Source of the DNA: Amycolatopsis sp. MtRt-6 | GTDB taxonomy: Bacteria > Actinomycetota > Actinomycetes > Mycobacteriales > Pseudonocardiaceae | Assembly (NCBI RefSeq): GCF_017308975.1 | Contig: NZ_JADWPD010000017.1 | Coordinates: forward strand, 124,001-188,000 | DNA length: 64,000 bases | Direction of reading: 5' to 3' | Shown here: piece after piece, positions 53,384 through 61,987 of the stretch | How positions within the stretch are numbered: position 1 is the first letter of the stretch | Layout: the number at the start of each line of letters is the position of its first letter | The notes under the pieces: generated by a model | Seen by the model: the letters and a program-made list of their open reading frames with translations, nothing else | Told to the model about the DNA's origin: nothing | Database searches by the model: none | Program-made: the position numbers and the translations under genes

Positions 53384-54567
53384 CGAGCTGGCTGGGCCGG
53401 GTGCTCGAGGTCGAGGTCGGCGCGGTGGCGCACGGCGGCCACTGCGTCGCGCGCGCGGACGGGCGGGTCGTGTTCGTCCGGCACGCGCTGCCGGGCGAGC
53501 AGGTCCGCGTCGAGGTCACCGAGGACAACGGCGGCTCGTTCTGCCGCGGGGACGCCGTCGAGGTGCTCACGCCGTCGCCGCACCGGGTCCCGCCGCCGTG
53601 CCCGCTGGCCGTGCCCGGCGGCTGCGGCGGCTGCGACTGGCAGCACGCCGACCCGGACTACCAGCGCTCGCTGAAAGCGGCGGTGGTCGCGGAGCAGCTG
53701 CGGCGGCTGGCCGGCATCGAGCGGGACGTCGTCGTGGAGGCCCTCGACGGCGGGCCGCTGGACTGGCGCAGCCGGGTCCGGCTGGTCGCCGGGCACGACG
53801 GCCGCGCCGGGCTGCGCGCCCACCACAGCCACCGGGTGGTGGCGCTGGACGACTGCCCGATCGCCGTCCCCGGCGAGCTCGACGACGTCCTGGCGCGGCG
53901 CTGGCGGCCGGGCAGCGAGCTGGAGGTCACCCGCGACGGCGACGGGGACGTGCACGTCCGGGAGCTGTCGACCGTGCGCGGGAAGGTGCGGGCGCGGCAG
54001 CTGAGCGGCGGGGTCGCGGTCCAGCACGCGGCGGGCCGCGACTGGCGGCTCGACGCGCACGGCTTCTGGCAGGTCCACCCGGCGGCGGCGTCGACACTGG
54101 CCGCCGTCGTGGGGGAGTGGGCGGAGGCGCCGTCCGGTGGCACGGCCTGGGACCTCTACGCGGGGGTCGGGTTGTTCGCCTCGGTGCTGGCGGCCCAGGT
54201 GGGTGCTTCGGGCCACGTGCTCGCGGTCGAGTCCGGCCGGCGCGCGGTCGCCGACGGCGAGCGCAACCTCGCGGACCTGCCGCAGGTTTCGTGGCGTGCC
54301 GGGCGGGTGGAGCACGTGCTGGCGTCGGCGGCCAAGCCGGTCGACGTGGTGGTGCTGGACCCGCCCCGCAAGGGCGCGGGCAAGGCGGTCGTGGAGTCGA
54401 TCGTGGCGGGTGCCCCGGACCGGATCGTGTACGTGGCCTGCGACCCGGCGGCGCTGGCGCGCGATGTGGCGAGCTTCGCGGCGCACGGGTACTCGCTGAC
54501 GGACCTGCGGGCGTTCGACGCGTTCCCGATGACCCACCACGTGGAGTGCGTGGCGCTGCTGTCCTGA
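53380..54567 (+). CDS. TrmA/RlmD-type class I SAM-dependent RNA methyltransferase
   Basis: This 395-residue enzyme methylates C5 of uridine in tRNA or rRNA. It has an N-terminal TRAM (OB-like) domain (GRVLEVEVGAVAHGGHCVAR), then a cysteine cluster CPLAVPGGCGGC that may bind an iron-sulfur cluster as in RumA/RlmD. The Rossmann domain has DLYAGVGLFASVLAA for SAM and VLDPPRKGAGK. The catalytic Cys is in VYVACDPAALARD and the general base Glu in HHVECVALLS. The homologue is Rv2689c. It is translationally coupled to the upstream permease gene. Confidence 0.92.
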   Translation: MTSWLGRVLEVEVGAVAHGGHCVARADGRVVFVRHALPGEQVRVEVTEDNGGSFCRGDAVEVLTPSPHRVPPPCPLAVPGGCGGCDWQHADPDYQRSLKAAVVAEQLRRLAGIERDVVVEALDGGPLDWRSRVRLVAGHDGRAGLRAHHSHRVVALDDCPIAVPGELDDVLARRWRPGSELEVTRDGDGDVHVRELSTVRGKVRARQLSGGVAVQHAAGRDWRLDAHGFWQVHPAAASTLAAVVGEWAEAPSGGTAWDLYAGVGLFASVLAAQVGASGHVLAVESGRRAVADGERNLADLPQVSWRAGRVEHVLASAAKPVDVVVLDPPRKGAGKAVVESIVAGAPDRIVYVACDPAALARDVASFAAHGYSLTDLRAFDAFPMTHHVECVALLS

Positions 54568-54571
54568 GTTT

Positions 54572-54594
54572 TTGTCGGTGGTGGTCGGCACACT
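54572..54594 (+). promoter_or_regulatory. PafBC-type promoter-like site before the DinB/MDMPI-like gene
   Basis: TTGTCGGTG (54572-54580), eight bases, CACACT (54589-54594). The upstream half is a perfect match to the RecA-independent damage promoter; the -10 differs at its first base. The ATG at 54602 lies seven bases after the -10, so the transcript would be leaderless. Confidence 0.5.
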
Positions 54595-54601
54595 GTCTCC
54601 C

Positions 54602-55165
54602 ATGACCGAACTCGATGACTTCGACCTCGCGGCTTCGACGGTGACCGGCCTGGTTTCGGCGATCGGCCCCGATCAGTGGGCGCGCCCGACGGCGTGCGCG
54701 GACTGGGACGTGCGCGCGGTGGTGAACCACCTCGCACACGGCAACGCGAAAGTGGCGTTCTGGGCGGGCGCGGGCCCACCGGCCCCGGACGGTGATCACC
54801 TGGGTGTCTCGCCGGCCGAGGCGTTCGCCGCGTCGGTGGCGGCGGCGCGGGCGGTGCTGGCCGAGCCTCGGCTGCTCACGCGGCAGGTGACGACTCCGCT
54901 CGGTGAGGTGCCGGGGGTGTTCCTGGTGCACATGAGGGTGAACGAGTACCTCGCCCACGGCTGGGACATCGCGGACGCGACCGGCCGCCCGACGGACCTG
55001 CTGCCCGACCTGGCGGCCCGGGCGCTGGCGCAGTGGCGGACCCGGTTCGGGACGGCGCCACGGCAGCCGGGCGGCCCGTTCGGCCCGGAGGTCCAGGCGG
55101 CCCCCGACGCGCCGGCGGCCGACCGGCTGGCGGCGTTCCTGGGGCGGAAGGCGGTGAATGGTTAG
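54602..55165 (+). CDS. DinB/mycothiol-dependent maleylpyruvate-isomerase-like protein
   Basis: This gene encodes 187 residues from the ATG at 54602. The pattern is that of the DinB_2/MDMPI superfamily (TIGR03086-like): LDDFDLAASTVTGLVSAI, ACADWDVRAVVNHLAHGN and RVNEYLAHGWDIADATG. The two His-containing helices (NHLAHG and YLAHGWD) carry the metal and thiol-site ligands. Members act with mycothiol in detoxification or isomerisation; some relatives are damage-inducible. This gene is not part of the mycobacterial order and looks inserted between the methyltransferase gene and dxs. The 3' end runs into a set of four tandem repeats derived from its own last codons. Confidence 0.85.
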   Translation: MTELDDFDLAASTVTGLVSAIGPDQWARPTACADWDVRAVVNHLAHGNAKVAFWAGAGPPAPDGDHLGVSPAEAFAASVAAARAVLAEPRLLTRQVTTPLGEVPGVFLVHMRVNEYLAHGWDIADATGRPTDLLPDLAARALAQWRTRFGTAPRQPGGPFGPEVQAAPDAPAADRLAAFLGRKAVNG

Positions 55166-55280
55166 CGCGGTGTGCCTGGGATACCGGAAGGTGGTGAGCG
55201 GCTGGCGCGGTGTGCCTGGGGCGGCGGGCGGTGAGCGGCTGGCGCGGTGTTCCTGGGGCCGAGGGCGGTGAGCGGCCGGC
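55132..55280. repeat. Four tandem 35-40-bp repeats starting in the 3' end of the MDMPI-like gene
   Basis: Units are 55132-55166, 55167-55206, 55207-55243 and 55244-55280. Each carries TTCCTGGGG or TGCCTGGG, then GGNGGTGAGCGGCTGGC or a variant. Unit 1 is the last ten codons plus stop of the gene; the rest are non-coding copies. This suggests slippage or unequal crossing over. Confidence 0.8.
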
Positions 55281-55421
55281 TCGGTCCGGCGGGGCCGGGG
55301 AAGAAGGGAGTCAGGAGTTCGGGCGATCGGCGGCACCAGGTGAGCGCGCCGGCGCGCTGGACGCTTCGCGTAGCGGTCGCTCGGCCGGTGCGGGCGCGCT
55401 TGGACGTCTCGTTAAGCGCGT

Positions 55422-56891
55422 TCAGCCCCCGAACCAGTGCTGCGGTTCCGGCCGCAGGTTCTGGTAGATGTGCTTGACCTCGGTGTACTCGGCCAGCCCG
55501 GTCGGGCCCAGCTCGCGGCCGAACCCGGACTGCTTGTAGCCGCCCCACTCGGCCTGGGGCAGGTACGGGTGGAAGTCGTTGATCCACACCGTCCCGTGGC
55601 GCAGCCGCCCGGCCACGCGCTGGGCCCGCGAAGCGTCGTTCGTGAACACCGCCCCGGCCAGGCCGTAGTGGGTGTCGTTGGCGATGCGGACCGCGTCGTC
55701 CTCGTCGGTGAACGTCTCGACCGTCAGGACCGGGCCGAACGACTCGTCGACGACCGCCGACGAACCCTGTTTCACCTGGTCGAGGATGGTCGGCAGGTAG
55801 TAGAAGCCGTCGGCGAGGGCCGGGTCGTCCGGGCGGCGGCCGCCCGTGCGCAGCACCGCGCCCTCGGCCAGCGCCGCGGCCACGTACGCCTCGACCTTCT
55901 CCCGGTGGGCCGCCGAGATCAGCGGGCCGGTCTCCGCCTGCGCGTCGAACGGGCCGCCCAAGCGGATCCGCTCGGCGCGGCGCACCAGCTCGTCGACGAA
56001 CTCGTCGTGCCACTCCCGCTGCACGATCAGCCGCGCGCCCGCCGAGCACACCTGGCCCGAGTGCAGGAACACCGCCGTCAGCGCGTAGTCGACCGCGGTC
56101 TCGAAGTCGGCGTCGGCGAACACCACGTTCGGGTTCTTTCCGCCCAGCTCCAGGGCGACCTTCTTGACCGTTCCGGCGGCCGCCGCGGCGATCACCTTGC
56201 CGGTCGCCAGGCCGCCGGTGAACGACACGAGGTCGACGTCCGGGTGCGACGCCAGCGGCGCGCCGGCCTCGGCGCCGGCGCCGAGCACCAGGTTGCCTGC
56301 GCCCGGCGGCAGGCCGGCCTCGGTGAGCAGCTTGAGGAACAGGATCGCGGTGTGCGGGGTCAGCTCGCTGGGCTTGAGCACGAACGTGTTGCCCGCGGCC
56401 AGCGCCGGGGCGATCTTCCACACGGTCTGCAGCAGCGGGTAGTTCCACGGCGTGATCAGCCCGCACACGCCGACCGGCTCGTGCACGATCCGGCTGAACG
56501 CGTCCGGGTTGCCGGTGTCGACCACGCGCCCGGCGTCCTGGGCCGCGAGCTTGCCGAAGTACCGCAGGCAGGCGGCGATGTCGGCCATGTCGTACCGGCT
56601 CTCGACCAGGCGCTTGCCGGTGTCGAGCGACTCGGCGCGGGCGAACGCCTCGGCGTCGCGGTCGAGCAGGTCCGCGGTGCGCAGCAGCAGGTCGCCGCGC
56701 AGGTGCGCGGGCGTGCCGGGCCACGGACCCGTGTCGAATGCCCGGCGCGCCGCCGCGATGGCGGCCTCGGTGTCCTTCGCGGTGCCCTCGGCGACCGTCG
56801 CGACCAGGGAGCCGTCGGCCGGGCAGCGGATCTCGCGCCGCCCGCCGTCCACCGCGTCCACCCATTCGCCGCCGATGCAGAAATCCGCCAT
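55422..56891 (-). CDS. Aldehyde dehydrogenase (betaine-aldehyde-dehydrogenase-like)
   Basis: This gene encodes 489 residues from the ATG at 56891; an ATG three codons earlier (56900) is equally possible. It is an NAD(P)+-dependent aldehyde oxidase. ITPWNYPLLQTVWKIAPALA and LKPSELTP contribute to the cofactor site, LELGGKNPNVVFADADF carries the general base Glu, and SGQVCSAGARL has the catalytic Cys. The C-terminal NDFHPYLPQAEWGGYKQSG resembles BetB/GbsA. No choline dehydrogenase or betaine gene is adjacent, so the substrate is open. It is divergent from dxs. A longer frame exists upstream to 57170 but runs through the dxs promoter. Confidence 0.88.
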   Translation of the reverse strand: MADFCIGGEWVDAVDGGRREIRCPADGSLVATVAEGTAKDTEAAIAAARRAFDTGPWPGTPAHLRGDLLLRTADLLDRDAEAFARAESLDTGKRLVESRYDMADIAACLRYFGKLAAQDAGRVVDTGNPDAFSRIVHEPVGVCGLITPWNYPLLQTVWKIAPALAAGNTFVLKPSELTPHTAILFLKLLTEAGLPPGAGNLVLGAGAEAGAPLASHPDVDLVSFTGGLATGKVIAAAAAGTVKKVALELGGKNPNVVFADADFETAVDYALTAVFLHSGQVCSAGARLIVQREWHDEFVDELVRRAERIRLGGPFDAQAETGPLISAAHREKVEAYVAAALAEGAVLRTGGRRPDDPALADGFYYLPTILDQVKQGSSAVVDESFGPVLTVETFTDEDDAVRIANDTHYGLAGAVFTNDASRAQRVAGRLRHGTVWINDFHPYLPQAEWGGYKQSGFGRELGPTGLAEYTEVKHIYQNLRPEPQHWFGG

Positions 56892-57066
56892 GCGATCCAT
56901 TCTCGTGGCCACGCCGCGTGACCGCCACAGCGCGGCGGGGAGGCGCGGGTCACCCGGCGTGCTGACCTGCGGTCGCGCTCCGGTTGTGACGCCGGACGCG
57001 GCCTGCGGCCGGGCTCTGGCGGCTCTCCGTAGACTGGCCGGAACCGAGCGAGTGAGGTGGAGACGA

Positions 57067-58977
57067 GTGACGATGCTGGAGTCCGTGAGCGGACCGGCGG
57101 ACCTGAAGCGCATGAGTGTCGAGGACCTCGGCGAACTGGCCGCCGAGATCCGGGACTTCCTCGTCGACAAGGTCCGGCGGGCGGGCGGTCACCTGGGGCC
57201 GAACCTCGGCGTCGTCGAGCTGACCCTGGCACTGCACCGGGTGTTCGACTCGCCGCGCGACGCGATCGTGTGGGACGTCGGGCACCAGGCGTACGTCCAC
57301 AAGCTCGTCACCGGCCGCGCGGCCGGGTTCGACCTGCTGCGCCAGACGGGCGGGGTCACCGGTTACCCCTCGCGCGCGGAGAGTGAGCACGACTGGGTGG
57401 AGAGCAGCCACGCGTCGTCCGGCCTGTCCTATGTGGACGGCCTGGCGAAGGCGTTCGAGCTGGCCGGCGGCGGCCGCCACGCGATCGCCGTGGTCGGCGA
57501 CGGCGCGCTCACCGGCGGCATGTGCTGGGAGGCGCTGAACAACATCGCCGCGCACCGCGAGCGCCCGGTCGTCATCGTGATCAACGACAACGGCCGGTCG
57601 TACTCGCCGACCATCGGCGGCCTGGCCGACCACCTCGCGGCGCTGCGCCTGCAGCCCGGCTACGAGCGGCTCCTCGACGGCGGCCGCGAGATCCTCAAGC
57701 ACACCCCGGTCGTCGGGAAGCCGATCTACGCGGCGCTGCACGCCGCGAAGGCCGGCCTGAAGGACGCGCTGAGCCCGCAGGCGATGTTCTCCGACCTGGG
57801 CCTGAAGTACCTCGGCCCGGTCGACGGCCACGACCAGGTGGCGCTGGAGAAGGCGTTCCACAGCGCGAAGTCGTTCGGCGGCGCGGTGATCGTGCACGTG
57901 GTCACCGAGAAGGGCCACGGCTACGCGCCCGCGGTCAACCACGAGCACGACCAGATGCACCAGACCGACCCGATCGACCCGGAGACCGGCCTGCCGCCGG
58001 TGAAGGGGCCCAGCTGGACCGGCGTGTTCGGCGACGAGCTGGCTCGGATCGGTGCCGAGCGTGAAGATGTCGTCGCGATCACCGCGGCGATGCTGCGTTC
58101 CACCGGGCTGGACAAGTTCGCCGACGCGTTCCCGGATCGGTGGTACGACGTCGGGATTGCCGAGCAGCACGCCGTCACCTCGGCCGCGGGGCTGGCCATG
58201 GGTGGGCTGCACCCGGTGGTGGCGATCTACTCGACGTTCCTGAACCGGGCCTTCGACCAGGTGCTGATGGATGTGGCGCTGCACCGGCTGCCGGTGACGC
58301 TCGTGCTCGACCGGGCCGGGATCACCGGGCCGGACGGGCCCAGCCACCACGGTATGTGGGACCTGTCGCTGCTCGGCATGGTGCCGGGGATGCGGGTTGC
58401 CGCTCCTCGTGATCCGGCGACGCTGCGGGAGGAGCTGCGGGAGGCCGTCGCGGTGTCGGACGGGCCGACCGCGCTGCGGTTCTCGAAGGGGAAGGTCGGG
58501 ACGGACGTCACGGCGGTCGAGCGGGTCGGCACGGTCGACGTGCTGCGGCGGCCGTCTCATGGTGCGGATGTGCTGCTGGTGACGGTCGGTGCTTTCGCGA
58601 CGCTCGGGTTGGCGGCTGCGGATCGGCTTGCCGACCAGGGGATCGGGGTGACCGTTGTGGATCCGCGGTGGGTTCTTCCGGTGCCCGCTGAGCTGGTTGC
58701 TCTTGCTTCGCAGCACAAGCTTGTGGTGACTGTTGAGGACAGTGGTCGCCACGGGGGCTTCGGCTCGGCACTGGCGGCGATGTTCCGGGATGCCGAGTGT
58801 GATGTTCCGTTGCGGGATCTGGCTGTGCCGCAGTCGTTCCACGACCACGGGAGCCGGGACGAGGTGCTCTCGCGGATCGGGCTGACCGCTCAGGACGTGG
58901 CCCGGCGCGTGACGGAGTGGGCCTCGGGGCGGCTGGGTTCTGATGAGCCGGCGCGTAAGGATGCCAACCGGAGCTAG
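57067..58977 (+). CDS. dxs: 1-deoxy-D-xylulose-5-phosphate synthase
   Basis: This gene encodes 636 residues from the GTG at 57067, with GGTGGAG four bases upstream; an ATG two codons later is possible. Dxs condenses pyruvate and glyceraldehyde-3-phosphate, the first step of the MEP isoprenoid pathway. The TPP motif is VGDGALTGGMCWEALNNI. VWDVGHQAYVHKLVTGR near the start and the catalytic FPDRWYDVGIAEQHAVTSAA region (Glu for TPP activation) are canonical. The pyrimidine domain and C-terminal transketolase domain are complete. The homologue is Rv2682c; in mycobacteria a few genes lie between it and Rv2689c that are absent here. Confidence 0.96.
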   Translation: MTMLESVSGPADLKRMSVEDLGELAAEIRDFLVDKVRRAGGHLGPNLGVVELTLALHRVFDSPRDAIVWDVGHQAYVHKLVTGRAAGFDLLRQTGGVTGYPSRAESEHDWVESSHASSGLSYVDGLAKAFELAGGGRHAIAVVGDGALTGGMCWEALNNIAAHRERPVVIVINDNGRSYSPTIGGLADHLAALRLQPGYERLLDGGREILKHTPVVGKPIYAALHAAKAGLKDALSPQAMFSDLGLKYLGPVDGHDQVALEKAFHSAKSFGGAVIVHVVTEKGHGYAPAVNHEHDQMHQTDPIDPETGLPPVKGPSWTGVFGDELARIGAEREDVVAITAAMLRSTGLDKFADAFPDRWYDVGIAEQHAVTSAAGLAMGGLHPVVAIYSTFLNRAFDQVLMDVALHRLPVTLVLDRAGITGPDGPSHHGMWDLSLLGMVPGMRVAAPRDPATLREELREAVAVSDGPTALRFSKGKVGTDVTAVERVGTVDVLRRPSHGADVLLVTVGAFATLGLAAADRLADQGIGVTVVDPRWVLPVPAELVALASQHKLVVTVEDSGRHGGFGSALAAMFRDAECDVPLRDLAVPQSFHDHGSRDEVLSRIGLTAQDVARRVTEWASGRLGSDEPARKDANRS

Positions 58978-58981
58978 ACCA

Positions 58982-59070
58982 TAGCGCCCCAATGTGGCCT
59001 TGGTTGCGTTCAACGCACCGAAGGCCACATTGGGTGCGTTGGGCGCACCGAAGGCCACATTGGGGCGCTA
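58982..59070. repeat. 20-bp perfect inverted repeat with internal third copy, after dxs
   Basis: TAGCGCCCCAATGTGGCCTT (58982-59001) is perfectly complementary to AAGGCCACATTGGGGCGCTA (59051-59070). A third copy of AAGGCCACATTGGG starts at 59021. It lies five bases after the dxs stop and should act as a terminator. The hairpin at 7428 shares ATGTGGCCTT. Confidence 0.85.
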
Positions 59071-59097
59071 CCGGGTACCTGCGTCGGGTTCCCGAAA

Positions 59098-59146
59098 TTG
59101 TCGGTGGTCGCCGGTAGAGTGGAAAACGGGGGGCGCCCCCGCGGGC
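59098..59146 (+). promoter_or_regulatory. Dispersed PafBC-type promoter element, copy 3
   Basis: TTGTCGGTG (59098-59106), eight bases, TAGAGT (59115-59120), then GGAAAACGGGGGGCGCCCCCG. This is a full match to TTGTCRGTG-N8-TANNNT. It points right, toward the 3' end of the converging permease gene, 38 bp away, and has no downstream plus-strand gene. Confidence 0.65.
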
Positions 59147-59183
59147 GGGCCTCGGCGAGCGGGCCACCCGGGGCGGAGCGGTG

Positions 59184-60632
59184 TCAGGCCTCTGCGGACA
59201 GAGCTTCGGCGATGGGCTGGGGCGGCGTGGCGAACACCTCCGGGGGTTCCGGGAACAGCTTCACCAGCGCCGGGTAGGCGATTGCGGCTGTCAGCAGCGT
59301 CACCAGCAGGCTGATGTCCACTCCGCCGGCGATGTTCCGTAGTGGTCCCGTGATCATCGGCGTGTTCGCGCACAGCAACCCCAGCGTCGTCGCCGGGATC
59401 CAGGCCGCCATTGCCCGCCAGTTCACCCCGCGGGTGAACCAGTACCGGCCGCCTCGGCGGCCCTCGTTGAACACCTGCAAGTCCGCCACGTCGTAGAACC
59501 CGCGTCGCTGCACGAAGCCGATCATCATGATCACCATCCACGGGCTTGTGCACAGCACGATCAGCGTGGCGAACGTGTTGATGCTCGACACCATGTCCAG
59601 CACGAAGTTGCCCACGAAGATGAACGCCACGCTCAACGTCCCGATCAGCACTGTTGCCCTGACCCGGGACAGCCGGGGGAAGATCGAACTGAAGTCCAGG
59701 CCCGTTCCGTACAGCGACGTCGTTCCCGTCGACAGGCCGCCGATCAGGGCCACCGCTATCAACGGGATGGCGTACCACAGCGGGGAAATCGCCGTCAGGC
59801 CCGTGATGTAGTCCGCCGGGTTCGCCACCAGCGTTGCCGTTGCGATGCCGAAGCCGAACGGCAGCAACGTTGCCACCTGGGCCAGGAACGGGGCCGTCAG
59901 GAGGGAGCGTTTGCTGAACGAAGCGGGGATGTACCTCGCCCAGTCGCCGAGGAACGCGCCGAACGAGATCGGGTTGGCCAATGCCGTCAGGGCCGCCAAC
60001 GTGAACGTCGGCCAGAACGTTCCCAGAGCGTACGTTCCCGTTCCTGCATAACCCGGGTCGAACGTGCCGCCGTAAGCGAACACTCCCAGCAACATGATCG
60101 CCGTGCCCAGTACCACCGCGATCCGGTTGATCAGGAGCATGAAGCGGTAGCCGTAGATGCACACCACCAACGTGGCGATCGCGATCACGCCGTACGCGGT
60201 GGCGCGCAGTACCGCGCCGCCGTCGAAGCCGAACAGCCGCTGGGCCGCGCCCGCCACCGCGTCGCCGCTCACCCAGACCGAGATCGCGAAGAACGTTATT
60301 GCCGTCAGCAGGGACAGGAACGAGCCGACACATCTCCCGACCACGCCGAAGTGGGCTCCGGACGACACCGCGTTGTTCGTCCGGGTGCGGGGGCCGAACA
60401 ACGCCATCGGTGCCAGGACCAGGCCGCCGACCACCACGCCGAGCGCCGTTGCCAGGACCGCGTCGCGGAAGCTCAAGCCGTACGCGATCGGCAACGTTCC
60501 CAGGATGATCGTCGCGAACGTGTTCGCGCCGCCGAACGCCAGCCGGAAGAGGTCTCGGGGGCGGGAGGTCTGCTCCGCCGGCGGGATCGGGGCGATGCCG
60601 TGGTGCTCGACCTCCGTCACCCGGGTGCTCAT
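59184..60632 (-). CDS. NCS1-family permease (purine/cytosine-permease-like)
   Basis: This 482-residue protein has 12 membrane helices. FGGANTFATIILGTLPIAYG in the first helix and ANPISFGAFLGDWARYIP in the middle are NCS1 (CodB/PurP/Mhp1) hallmarks. NCS1 proteins import nucleobases, hydantoins, allantoin or related nitrogen compounds by cation symport. The ATG overlaps the ALDH stop by four bases, so it is the last gene of the guanidino-compound operon. Its substrate is therefore more likely a guanidino or amine compound than cytosine; this is inference from context. Confidence 0.88.
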   Translation of the reverse strand: MSTRVTEVEHHGIAPIPPAEQTSRPRDLFRLAFGGANTFATIILGTLPIAYGLSFRDAVLATALGVVVGGLVLAPMALFGPRTRTNNAVSSGAHFGVVGRCVGSFLSLLTAITFFAISVWVSGDAVAGAAQRLFGFDGGAVLRATAYGVIAIATLVVCIYGYRFMLLINRIAVVLGTAIMLLGVFAYGGTFDPGYAGTGTYALGTFWPTFTLAALTALANPISFGAFLGDWARYIPASFSKRSLLTAPFLAQVATLLPFGFGIATATLVANPADYITGLTAISPLWYAIPLIAVALIGGLSTGTTSLYGTGLDFSSIFPRLSRVRATVLIGTLSVAFIFVGNFVLDMVSSINTFATLIVLCTSPWMVIMMIGFVQRRGFYDVADLQVFNEGRRGGRYWFTRGVNWRAMAAWIPATTLGLLCANTPMITGPLRNIAGGVDISLLVTLLTAAIAYPALVKLFPEPPEVFATPPQPIAEALSAEA

Positions 60633-61987
60633 GCGAACCTCGTCATCACGTGCTTGACGCGCGTGTACTCGGCGAACGCGTACCCCGACAGGTCCTTGCC
60701 GTGGCCGGAATGGCCGAAGCCGCCGTGGGGCATCTCGGCCACCAACGGCCCGTGCGTGTTGACCCACACGCAGCCGAAGTCCAGTTCGGCCGAGACCCGG
60801 GCCGCCACCGCGAGGTCGCGCGTCCACACCGACGAGGCCAGCCCGTACGGGACGCCGTTGGCGAGCGCCACGCCGGCGGGTTCGTCCGGAAAGGACTGGA
60901 CCGTGATCACCGGGCCGAAGATCTCCTCCTGGACGATCTCGTCGTCCTGGCGCACGCCCGAAACCACCGTGGGGGAGAAGTAGAAGCCCTGCGAACCGAA
61001 CCTGGTGCCGCCGGTCTCGACGCGGGCGTGTGCCGGCAGCCGCGAGATGAGGCCCTCGACGCGGGAGAACTGCGCCGCGCTGTTGAGCGGACCGAAGTCC
61101 ACGCCCGGCGTCCGCGAAGCCGCGGCCTTGGCCAGCGACGCGACGAAGTCGTCGTGGATCGACTCGTGGACCAGGACCCGGCTGCCCGCCGTGCAGTCCT
61201 GGCCCGCGTTGTAGAACGCCGCGTCCACGATGCCCTCGACCGTCGCCGCCAGGTCGACGTCGGGGAACACCAGCAGCGGTGCGTTGCCGCCCAGCTCCAG
61301 GTGGGTGCGCTTGAGGTCCGCCGCGGCCACCGTCGCCACGTCGATGCCCGCGCGCGTCGATCCCGTGATCGAGACCAAGGCCGTGATCGGGTGCTTGACC
61401 AGGGCTCGGCCGGTGTCGCGGTCGCCGGTCAGCACCGTGAACGCTCCCGGCGGCAGGAAGTCCGCCGCCACCTCGGCCAGCCGCACCGCCGTCGACGGCG
61501 TCGTCTCGGCCGGCTTGAGCACCACCGTGTTGCCCGCCGCCAGGGCCGGGGCGATCTTCCAGACCGCCATCATCAGCGGGTAGTTCCACGGGGCGATCTG
61601 CGCGCAGACGCCGATCGGCTCGCGGCGGATCACCGACGTGTGGCCCGGCGTGTACTCGCCGGCCGCCGTGCCTTCGAGGTTCCGGGCGGCGCCGGCGAAG
61701 AAGCGCAGCGCGCTCACGCACTCCGGGATCTCCTCCTCGAGAACCACAGCGCGGATCTTGCCCGTCTCGCGCACCTCGAGGTCCGCGAACTCCGACGCCC
61801 TCGCCTCGAGGGCGTCGGCGATCTTCAGCAGCGCCAGCTGCCGCTGGGCCGGGGTGCTGCGACGCCAGGTCGCAAACGCTTGCGCGGCCGATTCGAGTGC
61901 CGCGTCCACTTCGGACTCGGAAGCGACGGGGGAGGTGCCGGACACCTCGCCGGTCGCCGGGTCGGTCAGGTCGAGCGTGCGGGTCAT
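60629..61987 (-). CDS. Aldehyde dehydrogenase (aminobutyraldehyde/guanidinobutyraldehyde type)
   Basis: This 452-residue enzyme is a little shorter at the N-terminus than typical gamma-aminobutyraldehyde dehydrogenases. IAPWNYPLMMAVWKIAPALA and LKPAETTPSTAVRLAEVA form the NAD site, LELGGNAPLLVFPDVDL has the general base Glu, and NAGQDCTAGSRVLVHE the catalytic Cys. The C-terminal VWVNTHGPLVAEMPHGGF is close to PuuC/KauB and GABALDH. Coupling to a TPP-dependent decarboxylase-like enzyme and a ureohydrolase suggests that it oxidises 4-guanidinobutyraldehyde to 4-guanidinobutyrate; 4-aminobutyraldehyde is the alternative. It overlaps the genes on both sides by four bases. Confidence 0.92.
   Translation of the reverse strand: MTRTLDLTDPATGEVSGTSPVASESEVDAALESAAQAFATWRRSTPAQRQLALLKIADALEARASEFADLEVRETGKIRAVVLEEEIPECVSALRFFAGAARNLEGTAAGEYTPGHTSVIRREPIGVCAQIAPWNYPLMMAVWKIAPALAAGNTVVLKPAETTPSTAVRLAEVAADFLPPGAFTVLTGDRDTGRALVKHPITALVSITGSTRAGIDVATVAAADLKRTHLELGGNAPLLVFPDVDLAATVEGIVDAAFYNAGQDCTAGSRVLVHESIHDDFVASLAKAAASRTPGVDFGPLNSAAQFSRVEGLISRLPAHARVETGGTRFGSQGFYFSPTVVSGVRQDDEIVQEEIFGPVITVQSFPDEPAGVALANGVPYGLASSVWTRDLAVAARVSAELDFGCVWVNTHGPLVAEMPHGGFGHSGHGKDLSGYAFAEYTRVKHVMTRFA

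Noticed and set aside
59184..60632. Cytosine permease codB with a cytosine deaminase operon
   Set aside because: NCS1 features are clear but no deaminase is present. Coupling is to guanidino/amine catabolic enzymes, so a specific cytosine label is not supported.
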